64,000 nucleotides of DNA from Diphasiastrum complanatum (Eukaryota; Streptophyta; Lycopodiopsida; Lycopodiales; Lycopodiaceae), in the NCBI GenBank assembly GCA_029204225.1, contig CM055097.1, positions 27,829,192 through 27,893,191 of the forward strand. Direction: 5' to 3'. The notes beneath the pieces are model-generated. The model worked only from the letters and a program-made list of their open reading frames with translations. It did no database searches and was not told where the DNA came from. Below are positions 23,570-36,362 of the stretch, piece by piece (position 1 is the first letter of the stretch; every line of letters starts with the position of its first letter). The position numbers and the translations under genes were made by a program.

Positions 23570-23830
23570 TCCAAATCTCAGATTCATTTACCATCAAACA
23601 CTATCTATTCAAACACTTAACACTTAACAATATCTATTCAAACACTTAACACTTAAAACTATTTATTCAAACACTTAACACTATCTATTCAAACACTTTA
23701 CACTTAACACTATCTATTCAAACACTTATCTTTTCTCTCTTCGCTTTCTTTCACAAAACAAACAAAACAAACTTTATCTTTGAAATAAAAAGCAAAAAAA
23801 AAACTTCAAAAGCTTTCAATATCAATCTCA
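23231..23830. repeat. Compound microsatellite island, right part
   Basis: This continues the island after the Gypsy-1 insertion. It contains (TC)n at 23248-23339, (CT)n at 23492-23538 and (CA)n at 23539-23568, then about six short units of the type AACACTATCTATTCAAACACTT between 23590 and 23730. No gene is present. Confidence 0.9.
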
Positions 23831-23839
23831 AAGCATCAA

Positions 23840-24215
23840 AAGCATGAACTGATCTTCTTTGAAGACTCTAAAAATTTGCCTCCTTAGGTTTAGAACCATA
23901 AATATAGACTTGGACTCATGAACCTTCTTCAAGGTTTCCCAAGCTTCACTAGATGTAAGGCACTTACCAACTTCTTTGAGGAGTTCATTAGTAGCATTCA
24001 TCTTGATCACATGAAGAGATTTCTTTGCCCTCCTATCATACCTCAATTGCTCTTGAGGTGCAAAAGGTATCTCCTCGACACCAACAAAAATATCCATCAA
24101 CTCGTTTATGTCTAGCCAAGACTCCATCCTCACCTTCCAAGTTGAATAGTTGATTGAGGTAAGCCTATCATTGCTCTACAACGTGAAGCCAGTTGAGGTT
24201 TCCATGTTGCAAGGA
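23840..24215 (-). pseudogene. Copia-4 gag, N-terminal part (left arm)
   Basis: On the minus strand, METSSGFTL followed after a stop by NYSTWKVRMESWLDINELMD is a copia gag start (UBN2 type). It continues with RRAKKSLHVIKMNATNELL and SSEAWETLKKVHESKS and ends near LRRQIFRVFKED. It stops after about 120 codons at the microsatellite island, so protease and pol are absent. The inverted copy is at 34410-34764. Confidence 0.85.
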
Positions 24216-24707
24216 TTGATCTTCTTCTTTTAACTTGTTCGAATGCACCTAGCACTTTCTTGAAAATCAATGAATGATGACAAGAAGAAATCACAAACAT
24301 TTGGAAACAATCTAGTCTCTCTTTTTTCTCCCTTCTAGCAAATCTAGCACATAGAATTGATGATATCTAACAACTTTACAATTTTCACAAAAATGCAAAA
24401 TATTGATAAAGCAAAAGCTATATGCAAAAGCTAGAATTTTGATACATCTACTTTAATAGAATGCAACATACACAATCATGAGCAATTTTTGTCTCCACAT
24501 TCTAGTAAGTGGATTAAAAAATTGGCCTACTCCAAGTGATTTGACTCAAATTGAAGCTAGGATCACAAAGATCCACTTTCTACTCTTGAAAATGCTTAAT
24601 TTGAAATAGAAACAACTCCAACTCCACATAGAATTGATGGCGCTCTCAAATCCAACTCTAGATTTGGAAAATACACCAACTTTGGCTTGCAACCTGATTT
24701 GATACCA
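24216..24707 (-). other. Copia-4 leader with primer-binding site (left arm)
   Basis: On the minus strand the LTR end ...TTTTGACA is followed by TGGTATCAAATCAGG (24693-24707). This is a copia tRNA-iMet-type primer site with two changes after TGGTATCA. The remaining 480 bases are AT-rich leader. Confidence 0.75.
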
Positions 24708-25282
24708 TGTCAAAATTTTAGATCCAAAACACACTTGATCAATTGGATCTTGGCTAAATTTGGATGCACATCTAGAATCATTCACAAGCTAGAAATCATA
24801 CACCTACCATGCAAGAATTGAGAAATTCATGTAGATATGATAATAATCACTAAGATCTGATATGGTGTTGTGCCTTTCCATACAACAGCAACAAAAAATA
24901 GTACTTCACACATGTGTGGATCCAAGTACAACAAGAAAATTCACATTCTATACACTAGAACTCAAAATATCATGAGAAATATGTAAGAGATGGGCATAGA
25001 AGCAAAACAGAAAAGTTTTTCACATAAAATGAGAACAACAATATGATTTCTCCTCATAATGTCACTTGGCCACTTTCCCTAAACTTGCCCTAAAATAGCA
25101 ACTTCTAGGTACTTCACCAAAAACCTAGTTTTTAGTGACTTCCACATATATACTTGCCAAAAATAGTACAAACACTATTTAGGCCTTTATTGACATAAAA
25201 AAATCTATCTCTAAGTTGAAATTCCAAGTTGGCCTCAAAATTGCCAAAATAACTCAACTAAACTAGTTGAATTTTTTACACA
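24708..25282 (-). repeat. Copia-4 LTR (left arm)
   Basis: The LTR is about 575 bp, beginning TGTGTAAAAAATTCAACTAG and ending TTTTGACA on the minus strand. It contains the perfect 12-base palindrome CACACATGTGTG at 24907-24918. Related LTR pieces lie at 5684 and at 46185-46688. Confidence 0.8.
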
Positions 25283-25500
25283 TCATACTCTAGACTTTGT
25301 ACAAATGGACTTCTTTCAGAAAAAGATGAAATCCTTTGTAGAGTTCTATGTTTTGAAATGTGAGAAGTGCCAGTTGAATAAAACTAAGATATTAAAGGCT
25401 TGTGGACTTTTTCATCATTTTTCTCTGGAAACCATTGGGACCAATAAGACGGATAACAAATTCTTTATGGTAATTTCCATGCTTTCCAGGTCCTAATTTC
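25283..25500 (+). pseudogene. Gypsy integrase zinc-domain scrap (left arm)
   Basis: The 63-codon frame 25305-25496 contains FVEFYVLKCEKCQLNKTKILKACGL, the CxxC half of a gypsy HHCC integrase domain. It continues for about 25 codons towards the core. Nothing else of this element is recognised here. The inverted copy is 33119-33310. Confidence 0.7.
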
Positions 25501-26510
25501 TTCCAGCAGAGTTTCCATTACCACAACATCCAGATTGACTGGCGCATCCACATGTGGCTCATTTCTTGATAGGTTTGGATGGAGAGAACAGTCTTTGTAG
25601 GTGTGTCCATAACACAATTCCTACAATTTGGTGTGTAAGTACTTTTGTAGGGACGCTTGGCAACTTGATGATGGAGTATTTCTCTTAGGGCTAGCCTTCT
25701 TATTAAGTTTCATGTCGTTTCATGACTGCCCTTCGGGTTTTAGTCCTTCCTTCAGTTTCATTTATTAAGCTTCTTTACCTTTGATATATTGTTGAATAAC
25801 TTGTCATTGTCACCGACCATTAGATATTTCTTCATATTCAATGCCTATCTTCATCAATCGAGTAGGTTCATTGGGGTTTTGCATCACAAAGTAATGATTC
25901 AAGAAAAATAAGTGTCCTTGCGAATAATTGAAATCAACAATATATCAGAAAAAAAAATACTTCTTTAACACCTTCCATAATGGATCTCGAACAATCGTAA
26001 AATATAAAGAATATTTAGCTTGACTATATACAATGTGTACATTTCAGTCTGGAGCATTTTGTAATCTTTGTGATATCTTCTCATCCAACTGAAATTGTCT
26101 CTGAATTGCTCTTCGCTTACTGTCATGAAATTGATCGATAATGTGATTGCCAAGGTCAACAAAGCATGTCCTTAAGTATGTTCTATTGTAGACTAAAGAA
26201 ACAAAGTGTTTTCGATTACAAAGCCTTGCTAGCTTTCAGCCCTTCACCTAACAAGGATGTTCGCAGAATCGAACATCTGGAGACACGAAACACGAAGAGC
26301 TTCACGAACTCGAAAGTCAACAGAGACGAAGATGAACAGTTCGCGAACACGAAAGATCCACGAACGAGATTCATTTGCAGTCCAGCAAGAGAGAAAGACA
26401 GACGAGGTAAACGAAACCAATGGTGGAAACGAAACACGTTCTATCCTCACGCTCGAAGGAGTACCACCAGAGATCACGGGAGTACCTAGAAGTACAGAGA
26501 TATGACCTGA
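25501..26510. other. Unassigned sequence left of Copia-5 LTR
   Basis: No gene is recognised. Short open frames on both strands occur in both inverted-repeat arms and are mutated relative to each other. From 26250 to 26450 the sequence is rich in CGAAC/ACGAA words, and a small hairpin (GATGTTCG...CGAACATC, 26257-26278) is present. Part of this could belong to the Copia-5 LTR if the LTR is longer than I assigned. Confidence 0.5.
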
Positions 26511-27206
26511 TGGCATGACGTCAGCAGATACTTCCTAGGTCGTGGCTAATCTACCACTCTTGTGATTCCCTGATTAGTTGTAAATGTATAATCACTCTAT
26601 TCTTAGGTTTACATAGAGAGACCGTACTTACTGGATAATACTTGACATATATCAGAACAGGATACATAGAGTGTATCTAACAGAAGAGACACTGAAGAAG
26701 TCTGATGCTAGTAAGCAATCAAGACGAACACAGACAGAAGTTCCGCCTGCGTGCGAGAAGATAATTTTGTCTAGGATCAGAAGATCCAATTGTCCGCTAG
26801 TGAAGCGAGACTACTACTCGTGAGAGAACCATGCTTCTCTCACGCCAACGCATTGCGCGCAAGCAATGCCCTGAAGAAATCAGAGAAAGTCAATATAGAT
26901 TATTTTCTAGTTGTGTCTGATCTTGGATGTTGAATGCTTATGCTGTTTATTTCATATGTCTGAGTTTTCTTGTTCCCTTTAAATTCTGCATCTTGGTTGA
27001 AATTAAGTCGAATGTTGTATTAATTCTATGAACGTAGATCAGTAATAATTGACTACTCTATGGAGGATTGTAGGAGTGATTCAGCTGGCAGTGCCCAGCG
27101 ACGCATCTAAACTCCATCCGAATCTTGAAAGAGAGTCGCGACTGTTTCATGAATTTTTCTCCCCCAGATTCATTACACGTATCAAAGCATCTCACGATTC
27201 TCATCA
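26511..27206 (+). repeat. Copia-5 5' LTR
   Basis: The inner end is firm: ...CGATTCTCATCA at 27206, one base before the primer site. The same end also closes the LTR fragment at 38932. The outer end TGATGGCATGACGTCAGC (26511) is a guess, because no flanking duplication was found. Confidence 0.65.
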
Positions 27207-27207
27207 A

Positions 27208-27220
27208 TGGTATCAGAGCC
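27208..27220 (+). other. Copia-5 primer-binding site (tRNA-iMet)
   Basis: TGGTATCAGAGCC is the unmutated plant copia primer site. Its inverted copy lies at 31395-31407. Confidence 0.9.
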
Positions 27221-27318
27221 ACCCTGCCATATTTTGACATAGCCAAGAAGCTAGCAAATCCAAGAGGCCAAGCATTCAGACAATCAACCATCAACAAGAA
27301 AACAGACTTCAAGAAGCA

Positions 27319-29262
27319 ATGGCTTCAATCAGCAGCATGCAGAGCAAGATCTGCACTATACTTAATTCTTCAGGATCTAACTTTCTAGCTTGGAAAGTTA
27401 ATACATCTTTGATACTCAAGGGCGAAGGACTCTTCCCTTGGGTGGATGGCACAGAAGAAATGCCTACGACAACAGACAAGGAGCTACACGAATGTAGGGA
27501 GAAAAATGACAAGGCAGCAACCTTGCTATCATCTTCCATGAAGATAGCCTTATACTTGACCTGGCTACACCCTCCAAAGCTAAAGAGATGTGGGATGCAC
27601 TGCTCACAAGATTTCAGACAAAATCAAGAAGTCAGATTATGATGCTAGAAGATACAAATCTACAGTGGGATGGAAAAGACCACACCTCTTTCATGAGAAA
27701 GATGAAGGATCTGTTTCTACAACTCAGGAGCAAAGAATGCAGTATCAGCTGAGAAGCAACTCACATATCTGTTGAGAGCCTTATCCAGATCTTTCCAGAC
27801 GACACAAACCCTGCTCGCGAAAGATCCTACCATGAACCTCGAAAAGGCAATTGTCGAGATTCGAGAAGAAGTCGAGGCCAGAGAGCATCTTGATCACAAA
27901 GATGGTTCTAACCAGGCACTCTAAGGCAACAGAGAAAAATCAAAGAAACAGTTCAAGCCTAAGAGGAAGTCGAATCAGAGGCAGGATCGTGACCAGCAAG
28001 TAGAGGGGACCAGCAAAAACAACTAGAAGACCGAAGGGAGGTCGAAATAACAAGATGCAAACAAGAAGACTTGCACGAGATGCAGAAGAGACGAGCATAC
28101 AGTAGATACCTGATGGCTTAATCCCAAGATTGAGTGTATCCATTGCCATAAGAAGGGTCATGCAGCCATGGATTGCCACCAGAACCCAAGAAACAGATCA
28201 GCACAGAATAGACAGGAGAACGATAATAATTCTTCCTATGTTGAAGAGACCGAGAGCTCAAAGATGGGCGAAGAAAGAACGAACAAAAATTGTTCGACCA
28301 CCTACATCTGTGAAGATGTGTGTGCAGCATCAACGTCTGACACACACGAGGTGATCCTGGATTCAGGAGCCACCTCGCACTTCGTGACATCAAGACGAAT
28401 CATGTCTAATTTTAGAAGTGTAGATCTCTCAAGATTCATAGTTCTTGGAGATGGATCCAGACATCAAGTGAACGGTATTGGTTCACTCTAGCTCAACACC
28501 AACGGCAAAGATAGACGACTCGAAGATGTTCTGCTCGTGCCAACTCTGTAGCAAGACTTGCTCTCTATAGCAAGAATAGCAGATGCAGGGATGCGTGTGA
28601 CATTTTCTAATGAAGCATGCAATGTGATTGATGCCAACACCAGCACTCTCAGTGTTCAAGGCAGAAGGAAGGGCAACCCATATCATCTAAAGGTGCGCCT
28701 ACCTAAAGATTAAATGCATAAGACCCATGATGACTCACCAGACACTCTGTGGCACAGAAGACTCTGCCACATGAACTCAATGGCACTCTACTAGGCAAGT
28801 CATATCATGGAGCAATAACAGGGGTCAGCATCTCGAATGCAACCAGTTCGACCAACTGTGATGCATGTTTGAAAGGCAAGATGTCATGCATACCATTCGT
28901 CAAAGACTCCTACAGAACGACAAAGATTCTGGAGCTGGTGCACTCTGACATCTGCGGTCCATTCAATGTGATCTCAGTAGCAGTTTCAAAATACTATATA
29001 ATCTTCATTGATGATTATAGCAACTTTGCCAAAGTGTATTTTATTCAAAATAGATCTAAAGCACTCGATAAATTCATAGAATATGTGAATTGGACTGAGA
29101 GATGCACAAGCAGAAAGGTGAAGCAGATCAGAACAAATCGAGGTGGCGAATATAGCTCGAATCGCTTCACTGACTTCTGCAATGATCGTGGCATCATTTA
29201 CAGAAGAACTGCAGCCTACACACCGCAGCACAATGGTATTACTAAATGAAAGAACAAGACCC
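27319..29262 (+). pseudogene. Copia-5 gag, protease and integrase (left copy)
   Basis: This is a copia polyprotein with frameshifts. Gag begins MASISSMQSKICTILNSSGS and contains KGEGLFPWVDG. A zinc knuckle CIHCHKKGHAAMDC lies near 28137. Protease shows VILDSGATSHFV (catalytic Asp 28360-28362). A pre-integrase zinc region follows (LWHRRLCHMN, CDACLKGKM), then the integrase core HSDICGPF (Asp 28947). The second core acid is Asn (RTNRGGEY, 29136), and the third position reads NGITK-stop. The sequence ends abruptly at 29262, where Gypsy-1-type sequence begins. RT and RNase H are absent. Confidence 0.9.
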
Positions 29263-30150
29263 CGATTTCTAGGTGAAGTTGCGAATTCCTGCCAAAAAAG
29301 TCTATATATAGTCCTCCACCTTCTCTCCACGAGTTCATATTAGATTTCTGCTCTCGAGTTCATGCCAAAAAAAAATTCAAAATTTTTAAAATTCTCAGAG
29401 CAATCTAAAATCACTACTATCATGGCTTCCCGTGATTCCTCGCTTAGCTTGCATTGCCGTAAACCCCCTTGTCCTTATTCAGGGGATATAGTCATGATCT
29501 ATCTTAAGAATTACGCCGAGCAGCTCACACTGGCCAAGGATATCCTCACCAACCTTGGCTTTGATCTGACACTTTTCTGGGACTAGCAGAGTGAGAGCCT
29601 CATCCGAGCAACCTACTCCATCTATTCGGATGAGTTCCAAACTTTCTGGATTACATCCAAAACTGGCAGTTATTCTATTATCAACGTCTCTCCAGGGGAT
29701 CTTCAGAGTGTCGGCTTTCCTAGTCTCGGAGAGACAATCCATGGCAAGGGCACCAGCTATGATGCCAAGTACTTCACCAAGTTTCTGACAGACGACGACA
29801 AAACCATTGCCCAAACCAACAACGGGATCGCTATTCGACTCATCACGGATCCCCATCTATGGGCCGCCTCAGAGATCCTCGTCACCATGGCCGCAGTACA
29901 TACCACCAAGATAGATCGCATCCCACCAAGCGATCTCTTCTCTTTGACCCTCACCATGGACGATCCCACTCAAAATTACAAGTGGGCTGAGAAGGTAGCA
30001 GAGAAGTTGTGCGAAGCTCTGAAAGCCCGCAAACCAACTACCAAATGTGGGTATCTCCTCCACATGTTGGTCACCAAACAATTGGGATCTAGGGAGGCTG
30101 CTGCCATCAAGGAGCTGGATGATGTTTATCCAAGCACAAAAAAGCGATTC
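29263..30150 (+). pseudogene. Second copy of Gypsy-1 aORF N-terminal part
   Basis: This stretch aligns with 19132-20010 at a constant offset of 10131 and differs by scattered substitutions. It begins 100 bases upstream of the aORF Met, includes the TATATATAG element, and keeps the internal TAG (at 29584). It ends where the Gypsy-1 copy shows its C-run frameshift. The rest of this aORF copy is found inverted at 36363-38739, so the two pieces form one element split by an inversion. Confidence 0.9.
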
Positions 30151-30158
30151 AGCCAAGA

Positions 30159-31296
30159 CCAAGAACTATGAATCTTGAGAGATCTACACTTCTGAAATCA
30201 GACATGATTCGTCTTGATGTCACGAAGTGTGAGGTGGCTCCTGAATCCAGGATCACCTCGTGTGTGTCAGACATTGATGCTGCACACACATCTTCACAGA
30301 TGTAGGCGGTCGAACAATTTTTGTTCGTTCTTTCTTTGCCCATCTTTGAGCTCTCGGGCTCTTTGACATAGGAAGAATTATTATCGTTCTCATGTCTATT
30401 CTGTGCTGATCTGTTTCTTGGGTTCTGGTGGCAATCCATGGCTGCATGACCCTTCTTATGGCAATGGATACACTCAATCTTGGGATTAAGCCAACAGGTA
30501 TCTACTGTATGCCCGTCTCTTCTGCATCTCGTGCAAGTCTTCTTGTTTGCATCTTGTCGTTTCGACCTCCCTTCGGTCTTCCAGTTGTTTTTGCTGGTCG
30601 CCTCTGCTTGCTGGTCACGATCCTACCTCTGATTTGACTTCCTCTTAGGCTTGAACTGTTTCTTTGATTTTTCTCTGTTGCCTTAGAGTGCCTGGTTAGA
30701 ACCATCTTTGTGATCAAGATGCTCTCTGGCCTCGACTTCTTCTCGAATCTCGACAATCGCCTTTTCGAGGTTCATGGTAGGATCTTTCGCGAGCAGGGTT
30801 CGTGTCGTCTGGAAAGATCTGGATAAGGCTCTCAACAGGTATGTGAGCTGCTTCTCAGCTGATACTGCATTCTTTGCTCCTGAGTTGTGTAGTGATAGAA
30901 ACAGATCCTTCATCTTTCTCACGAAAGAGGTGTGGTCTTTTCCATCCCACTATAGATTCGTATCTTCCAACATCATAATCTGACTTCTTGATTTTGTCTG
31001 AAATCTTGTGAACAGTGCATCCCACATCTCTTTAGCTTTGGAGGGTGTAGCCAGGTCAAGTATAAGGCTATTCTCATGGAAGATGATAGCAAGGTTGCTG
31101 CCTTGTCATTTTTCTCCCTACATTCGCGTAGCTCCTTGCCTGTTGTCGTAGGCATTTCTTCTGTGCCATCCACCCAGGGGAAGAGTCCTTCGCCCTTGAG
31201 TATCAAAGATGTATTAACTTTCCAGGCTAGAAAGTTAGATCCTGAAGAATTAAGTATAGTGCAGATCTTGCTCTGCACGCTGCTGACTGAAGCCAT
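30159..31296 (-). pseudogene. Copia-5 gag and protease (right arm copy)
   Basis: This is the inverted duplicate of 27319-28447, starting MASVSSVQSKICTILNSSGS at 31296. The zinc knuckle and the DSGATSHFV protease site are retained, and the copy ends within the sequence after protease at 30159. It has its own stops and frameshifts. Some differ from the left copy (for example ESI/ERR differences around 30700), so the copies have diverged since duplication. Confidence 0.88.
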
Positions 31297-31408
31297 TGCT
31301 TCTTGAAGTCTGTTTTCTTGTTGATGGTTGATTGTCTGAATGCTTGGCCTCTTGGATTTGCTAGCTTCTTGGCTATGTCAAAATATGGCAGGGTGGCTCT
31401 GATACCAC

Positions 31409-32107
31409 TGATGAGAATCGTGAGATGCTCTGATACTTGTAATGAATCTAGGGGAGAAAAATTCACGAAATAGTCGCGACTCTCTTTCAAGATTCGGATG
31501 GAGTTTAGATGCGTCACTGGAAACTGCCAACTGAAACACTCCTACAATCCTCCATAGAGTAGTCAGTTATTACTGATCTACGTTCATAGAATTAATACAA
31601 CATTTGACTTAATTTCAACCAAGATGTAGAATTCAAAGGGAACAAGAAAACTCAGACATATGAAATAAATAGCATAAGCATTCAACATCCAAGATCAGAC
31701 ACAACTAGAAAATAATCTATATTGATTTTCTCTGATTTTTTCAGGGCACTACTTGCGCGCAATGCGTTGGCGTGAGAGAAGCATGGTTCTCTCATGAGTA
31801 GTAGTCTCACTTCACTAGCGGACAATTGGATCTTCTGATCCTAGACAAAATAATCTTCTCGCACTCAGGCGGAGCTTCTGTCTATGTTCGTCTTGATTGC
31901 TTACTAGCATTAGACTTCTTCAGTGTCTCTTCTGTTAGTTACACTCTGTGTATCCTGTTCTGATATATGTCAAGTATTATCCAGTAAGTACGGTCTCTCC
32001 ATGTAAACCTAAGAATAGAGTGATTATACATCTACAACTAATCAGGGAATCACAAGAGTGGTAGATTAGCCACGACCTAGGAAGTATCTGCTGACGTCAT
32101 GCCATCA
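31409..32107 (-). repeat. Copia-5 5' LTR (right arm copy)
   Basis: This is the inverted duplicate of 26511-27206, flanked by the intact primer site GGCTCTGATACCA (31395-31407) on the inner side. Confidence 0.75.
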
Positions 32108-33118
32108 GGTCAGATCTCTGTACTTCTAGGTACTTGCTTGGTCTCTGGTGGTACTCCTTGGAGCGTGAGGATAGAACGGGTTTTGTTTCCACCATTGGTT
32201 TCGTTTACCTCGTCTACCTTTCTCTCTTGCTGGACTGCAAATGAATCTCGTTCGTGGATCCTTCGTGTTCGCGAACTGTTCATCTTCGTCTCCATTGACT
32301 TTCGTGTTCGTGAAGCTCTTCGTGTTTCGTGTCTCCAGATGTTCGATTTTGCGAACATCTTTGTTAGGTGAAGGGCTGAAAGCTAGCAAGGCTTTGTAAT
32401 CAGAAACACTTTGTTTCTTCAGTCTACAATAGAACATACTTGAGGACATGCTTTGTTGACCTTGGCAATCACATTATCGATCAATTTCATGACAGTAAGC
32501 GAAGAGCAATTCAGAGACAATTTCAGTTGGATGAGAAGATATCAGAAAGATTACAAAATGCTCCAGACTGAAATGTACACATTGTATATAGTCAAGCTAA
32601 ATATTCTTTATATTTTACGATTGTTCGAGATCCATCATGGAAGGTGTTAAAGAAGTATTTTTTTTTCGGATATATTGTTGATTTCAATTATATGCAAGGA
32701 CACTTATTTTTCTTGAATCATTACTTTGTGATGCAAAACCCCAATGAACCTACTCGATTGATGAAGATAGGCATTGAATATGAAGAAATATCTAATGGTC
32801 GGTGACAACGACAAGTTATTCAACAATATATCAAAGGTAAAGAAGCTTAATAAATGAAACTGAAGGAAGGACTAAAACCCGAAAGGCGGTCATGAAACGA
32901 CATGAAACTTAATAAGAAGGCTAGCCCTAAGAGAAACACTCCATCATCAATTTGCCAAGCGTCCCTACAAAAGTACTTACACACCAAATTGTAGGAACTG
33001 TGTTATGGACACACCTACAAAGACTGTTCTCTCCATCCAAACCTATCAAGAAATGAGCCACATGTGGATGCGCCAGTCAATCTGGATATTGTGGTGATGG
33101 AAACTCTCCTGGAAGAAA
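32108..33118. other. Unassigned sequence, right arm copy of 25501-26510
   Basis: No gene is recognised. The open frames here mirror those of the left arm with scattered differences. Confidence 0.5.
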
Positions 33119-33310
33119 TTAGGACCTGGAAAGCATGGAAATTACCATAAGAAATTTGTTATCCGTCTTATTGGTCCCAATGGTTTCCAGAGGAAAATGA
33201 TGAAAAAGTCCACAAGCCTTTAATATCTTAGTTTTATTCAACTGGCACTTCTCACATTTCAAAACATAGAACTCTACAAAGGATTTCATCTTTTTCTGAA
33301 CGAAGTCCAT
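33119..33310 (-). pseudogene. Gypsy integrase zinc-domain scrap (right arm copy)
   Basis: This is the inverted duplicate of 25305-25496, with the same CEKCQLNKTKIL half of the HHCC domain. Confidence 0.7.
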
Positions 33311-33332
33311 TTGTACAAAGTCTAGAGTATGA

Positions 33333-33905
33333 TGTGTAAAAAATTCAACTAGTTTAGTTGAGTTATTTTGGCAATTTTGAGGCCAACTTGGAATTTCAAC
33401 TTAGAGATAGATTTTTTTATGTCAATAAAGGCCTAAATAGTGTTTGTACTATTTTTGGCAAGTATATATGTGGAAGTCACTAAAAACTAGGTTTTTGGTG
33501 AAGACCTAGAAGTTGCTATTTTAGGGCAAGTTTAGGGAAAGTGGCCAAGTGACATTATGAGGAGAAATCATATTGTTGTTCTCATTTTATGTGAAAAACT
33601 TTTCTGTTTTGCTTCTATGCCCATCTCTTGCATATTTCTCATGATATTTTGAGTTCTAGTGTACAGAATGTGAATTTTCTTGTTGTACTTGGATCCACAC
33701 ATGTGTGAAGTACTATTTTTTGTTGATGTTGTACGGAAAGGCACAATACCATATCAGATCTTAGTGATTATTATCATATCTACATGAATTTCTCAATTCT
33801 TGCATGGTAGGTGTAGATTTCTAGCTTGTGAATGATTCTAGATGTGCATCCAAATTTAGCCGAGATCCAATTGATCAAGTGTGTTTTGGATCTAAAATTT
33901 TGACA
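33333..33905 (+). repeat. Copia-4 LTR (right arm copy)
   Basis: The inverted duplicate of 24708-25282, about 573 bp. It holds the CACACATGTGTG palindrome at 33696-33707 and is followed by a mutated primer site TGGTTTCAAATCAGG at 33906. Confidence 0.8.
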
Positions 33906-34409
33906 TGGTTTCAAATCAGGTTGCAGGCTAAAGTTGGTGTATTTTCCAAATCTAGAGTTGGATTTGAGAGCGCCATCAATTCTATGTGGAGTTGGAGTTG
34001 TTTCTATTTCAAATTAAGCATTTTCAAGAGTAGAAAGTGGATCTTTGTGATCCTAGCTTCAATTTGAGTCAAATCACTTGGAGTAGGCCAATTTCTTAAT
34101 CCACTTACTAGAATGTGGAGACAAAAATTGCTCATGATTGTGTATGTTGCATTCTATTAAAGTAGATGTATCAAAATTCTAGCTTTTGCATATAGCTTTT
34201 GCTTTATCAATATTTTGCATTTTTGTGAAAATCGTAAAGTTGTTAGATATCATCAATTCTATGTGCTAGATTTGCTAGAAGGGAGAAAAAAGAGAGACTA
34301 GATTGTTTCCAAATGTTTGTGATTTCTTCTTGTCATCATTCATTGATTTTCAAGAAAGTGCTAGGTGCATTCGAACAAGTTAAAAGAAGAAGATCAATCC
34401 TTGCAACAT

Positions 34410-34764
34410 GGAAACCTCAAGTGGCTTCACGTTGTAGAGCAATGATAGGCTTACCTCAATCAACTATTCAACTTGGAAGGTGAGGATGGAGTCTTGGCTA
34501 GACATGAACGAGTTGATGCATATTTTTGTTGGTGTCGAGGAGATACCTTTGGCACCTCAAGAGCAATTGAGGTATGATAGGAGGGCAAAGAAATCTCTTC
34601 ATGTGATCAAGATGAATGCTACTAATGAACTCCTCAAAGAAGTTGGTAAGTGCACTACATCTAGTGAAGCTTGGGAAACCTTGAAGAAGGTTCATGAGTC
34701 CAAGTCTATATTTATGGTTCTAAACCTAAGGAGGCAAATTTTTAAAGTCTTCAAAGAAGATTAG
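34410..34764 (+). pseudogene. Copia-4 gag, N-terminal part (right arm copy)
   Basis: The open frame from 34480 reads MRMESWLDMNELMHIF and continues to LRRQIFKVFKED, ending in a TAG at 34762. An upstream in-frame stop separates it from METSSGFTL (34410). Adjacent microsatellite sequence shows it is truncated at the same point as the left copy. Confidence 0.85.
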
Positions 34765-34779
34765 TTCATGCTTTTGATG

Positions 34780-35551
<772 letters not shown>

Positions 35552-36350
35552 TGTTGGAAGTATTTCTAGTTCGTGTGGTGGCTAGATCTACTTACGGGTG
35601 TAGTATAGGGATGTAGAGATTCGTCCACTTTTTAAGTTTCTACAACAAGCTTCAACGGAAATACAAAAATAAAACAATGATGAGGCACTAAGGCTTACCC
35701 AACTAGTGCCCGAAACAAAAATGAAATTAACTGAGATGACAAAATACAAAACCTTACTAAGGCTTATCCAACTAGCAAGGTGATTAGACTAAATCCTAGA
35801 TTAACACCCAAAGGGTAATAAAACGAGATTGCGGCAAATACTAAGCAAATAAGCAATAATGAACATGCCATAATAAAACCGATGAAAAGGAGGCAAGAGG
35901 GGGCCCGAGCACCTTCCCTCAAGCTATGCACCTTTCCAAAGGGAACACAAATGAAATAGAATGATAATTTTCCAAAATAGAGAGCAAGATAGCTTAATCT
36001 CAAAAGTGTCGTTTACAATGCAAATACCTCTCCTTTTATGGCAAGGAGGGTCTTCCATAAGTATCTACTAACTTATGGGACTAATCTGTTTCTAGTCTTT
36101 CTAGAACTTCTAGCTTAGGATTTAGAACTTCAAAACTCTTAACTTAGCAAAACATAAGATAAAATATTTCTAACCTTAAGTTTCCTAAGTCTAAGTTCTA
36201 AATCTAAGTTTAAGCTTTTTTATCATTATTTAAGCTTCTACTCATGGACTTACAAAACACATGCCATGGATACGTGGTCTTACAAAATACATGCCACGGA
36301 GTTTTATTTCTTTCTTTTTTATTTTCTGGGTGTTAGCACAGTTGCTAACA
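35552..36350 (-). repeat. Gypsy-1 3' LTR (right arm copy)
   Basis: The 799-bp inverted duplicate of 22432-23230. It shares the 3' LTR's 20-base deletion and its flanking junction into the microsatellite island. Confidence 0.93.
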
Positions 36351-36362
36351 TTATCCCCTTCC

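Larger units (their letters stand above)
20014..28447 (+). repeat. Left arm of large inverted repeat
   Basis: The segment matches 30159-38739 in reverse complement, from mid-aORF through the 3' LTR, microsatellites, Copia-4, gypsy scrap, Copia-5 LTR, gag and protease. Paired coordinates sum to 58782 at the LTR, 58618 in Copia-5 and 58606 at the inner end. The drift comes mainly from microsatellite length changes. Confidence 0.93.

Noticed and set aside
25510-26162. A host gene in the unassigned arm segment
   Set aside because: Short frames such as the one ending EPTRLMKIGIEYEEIS on the minus strand are interrupted and differ between arms; I could not tie them to a family.
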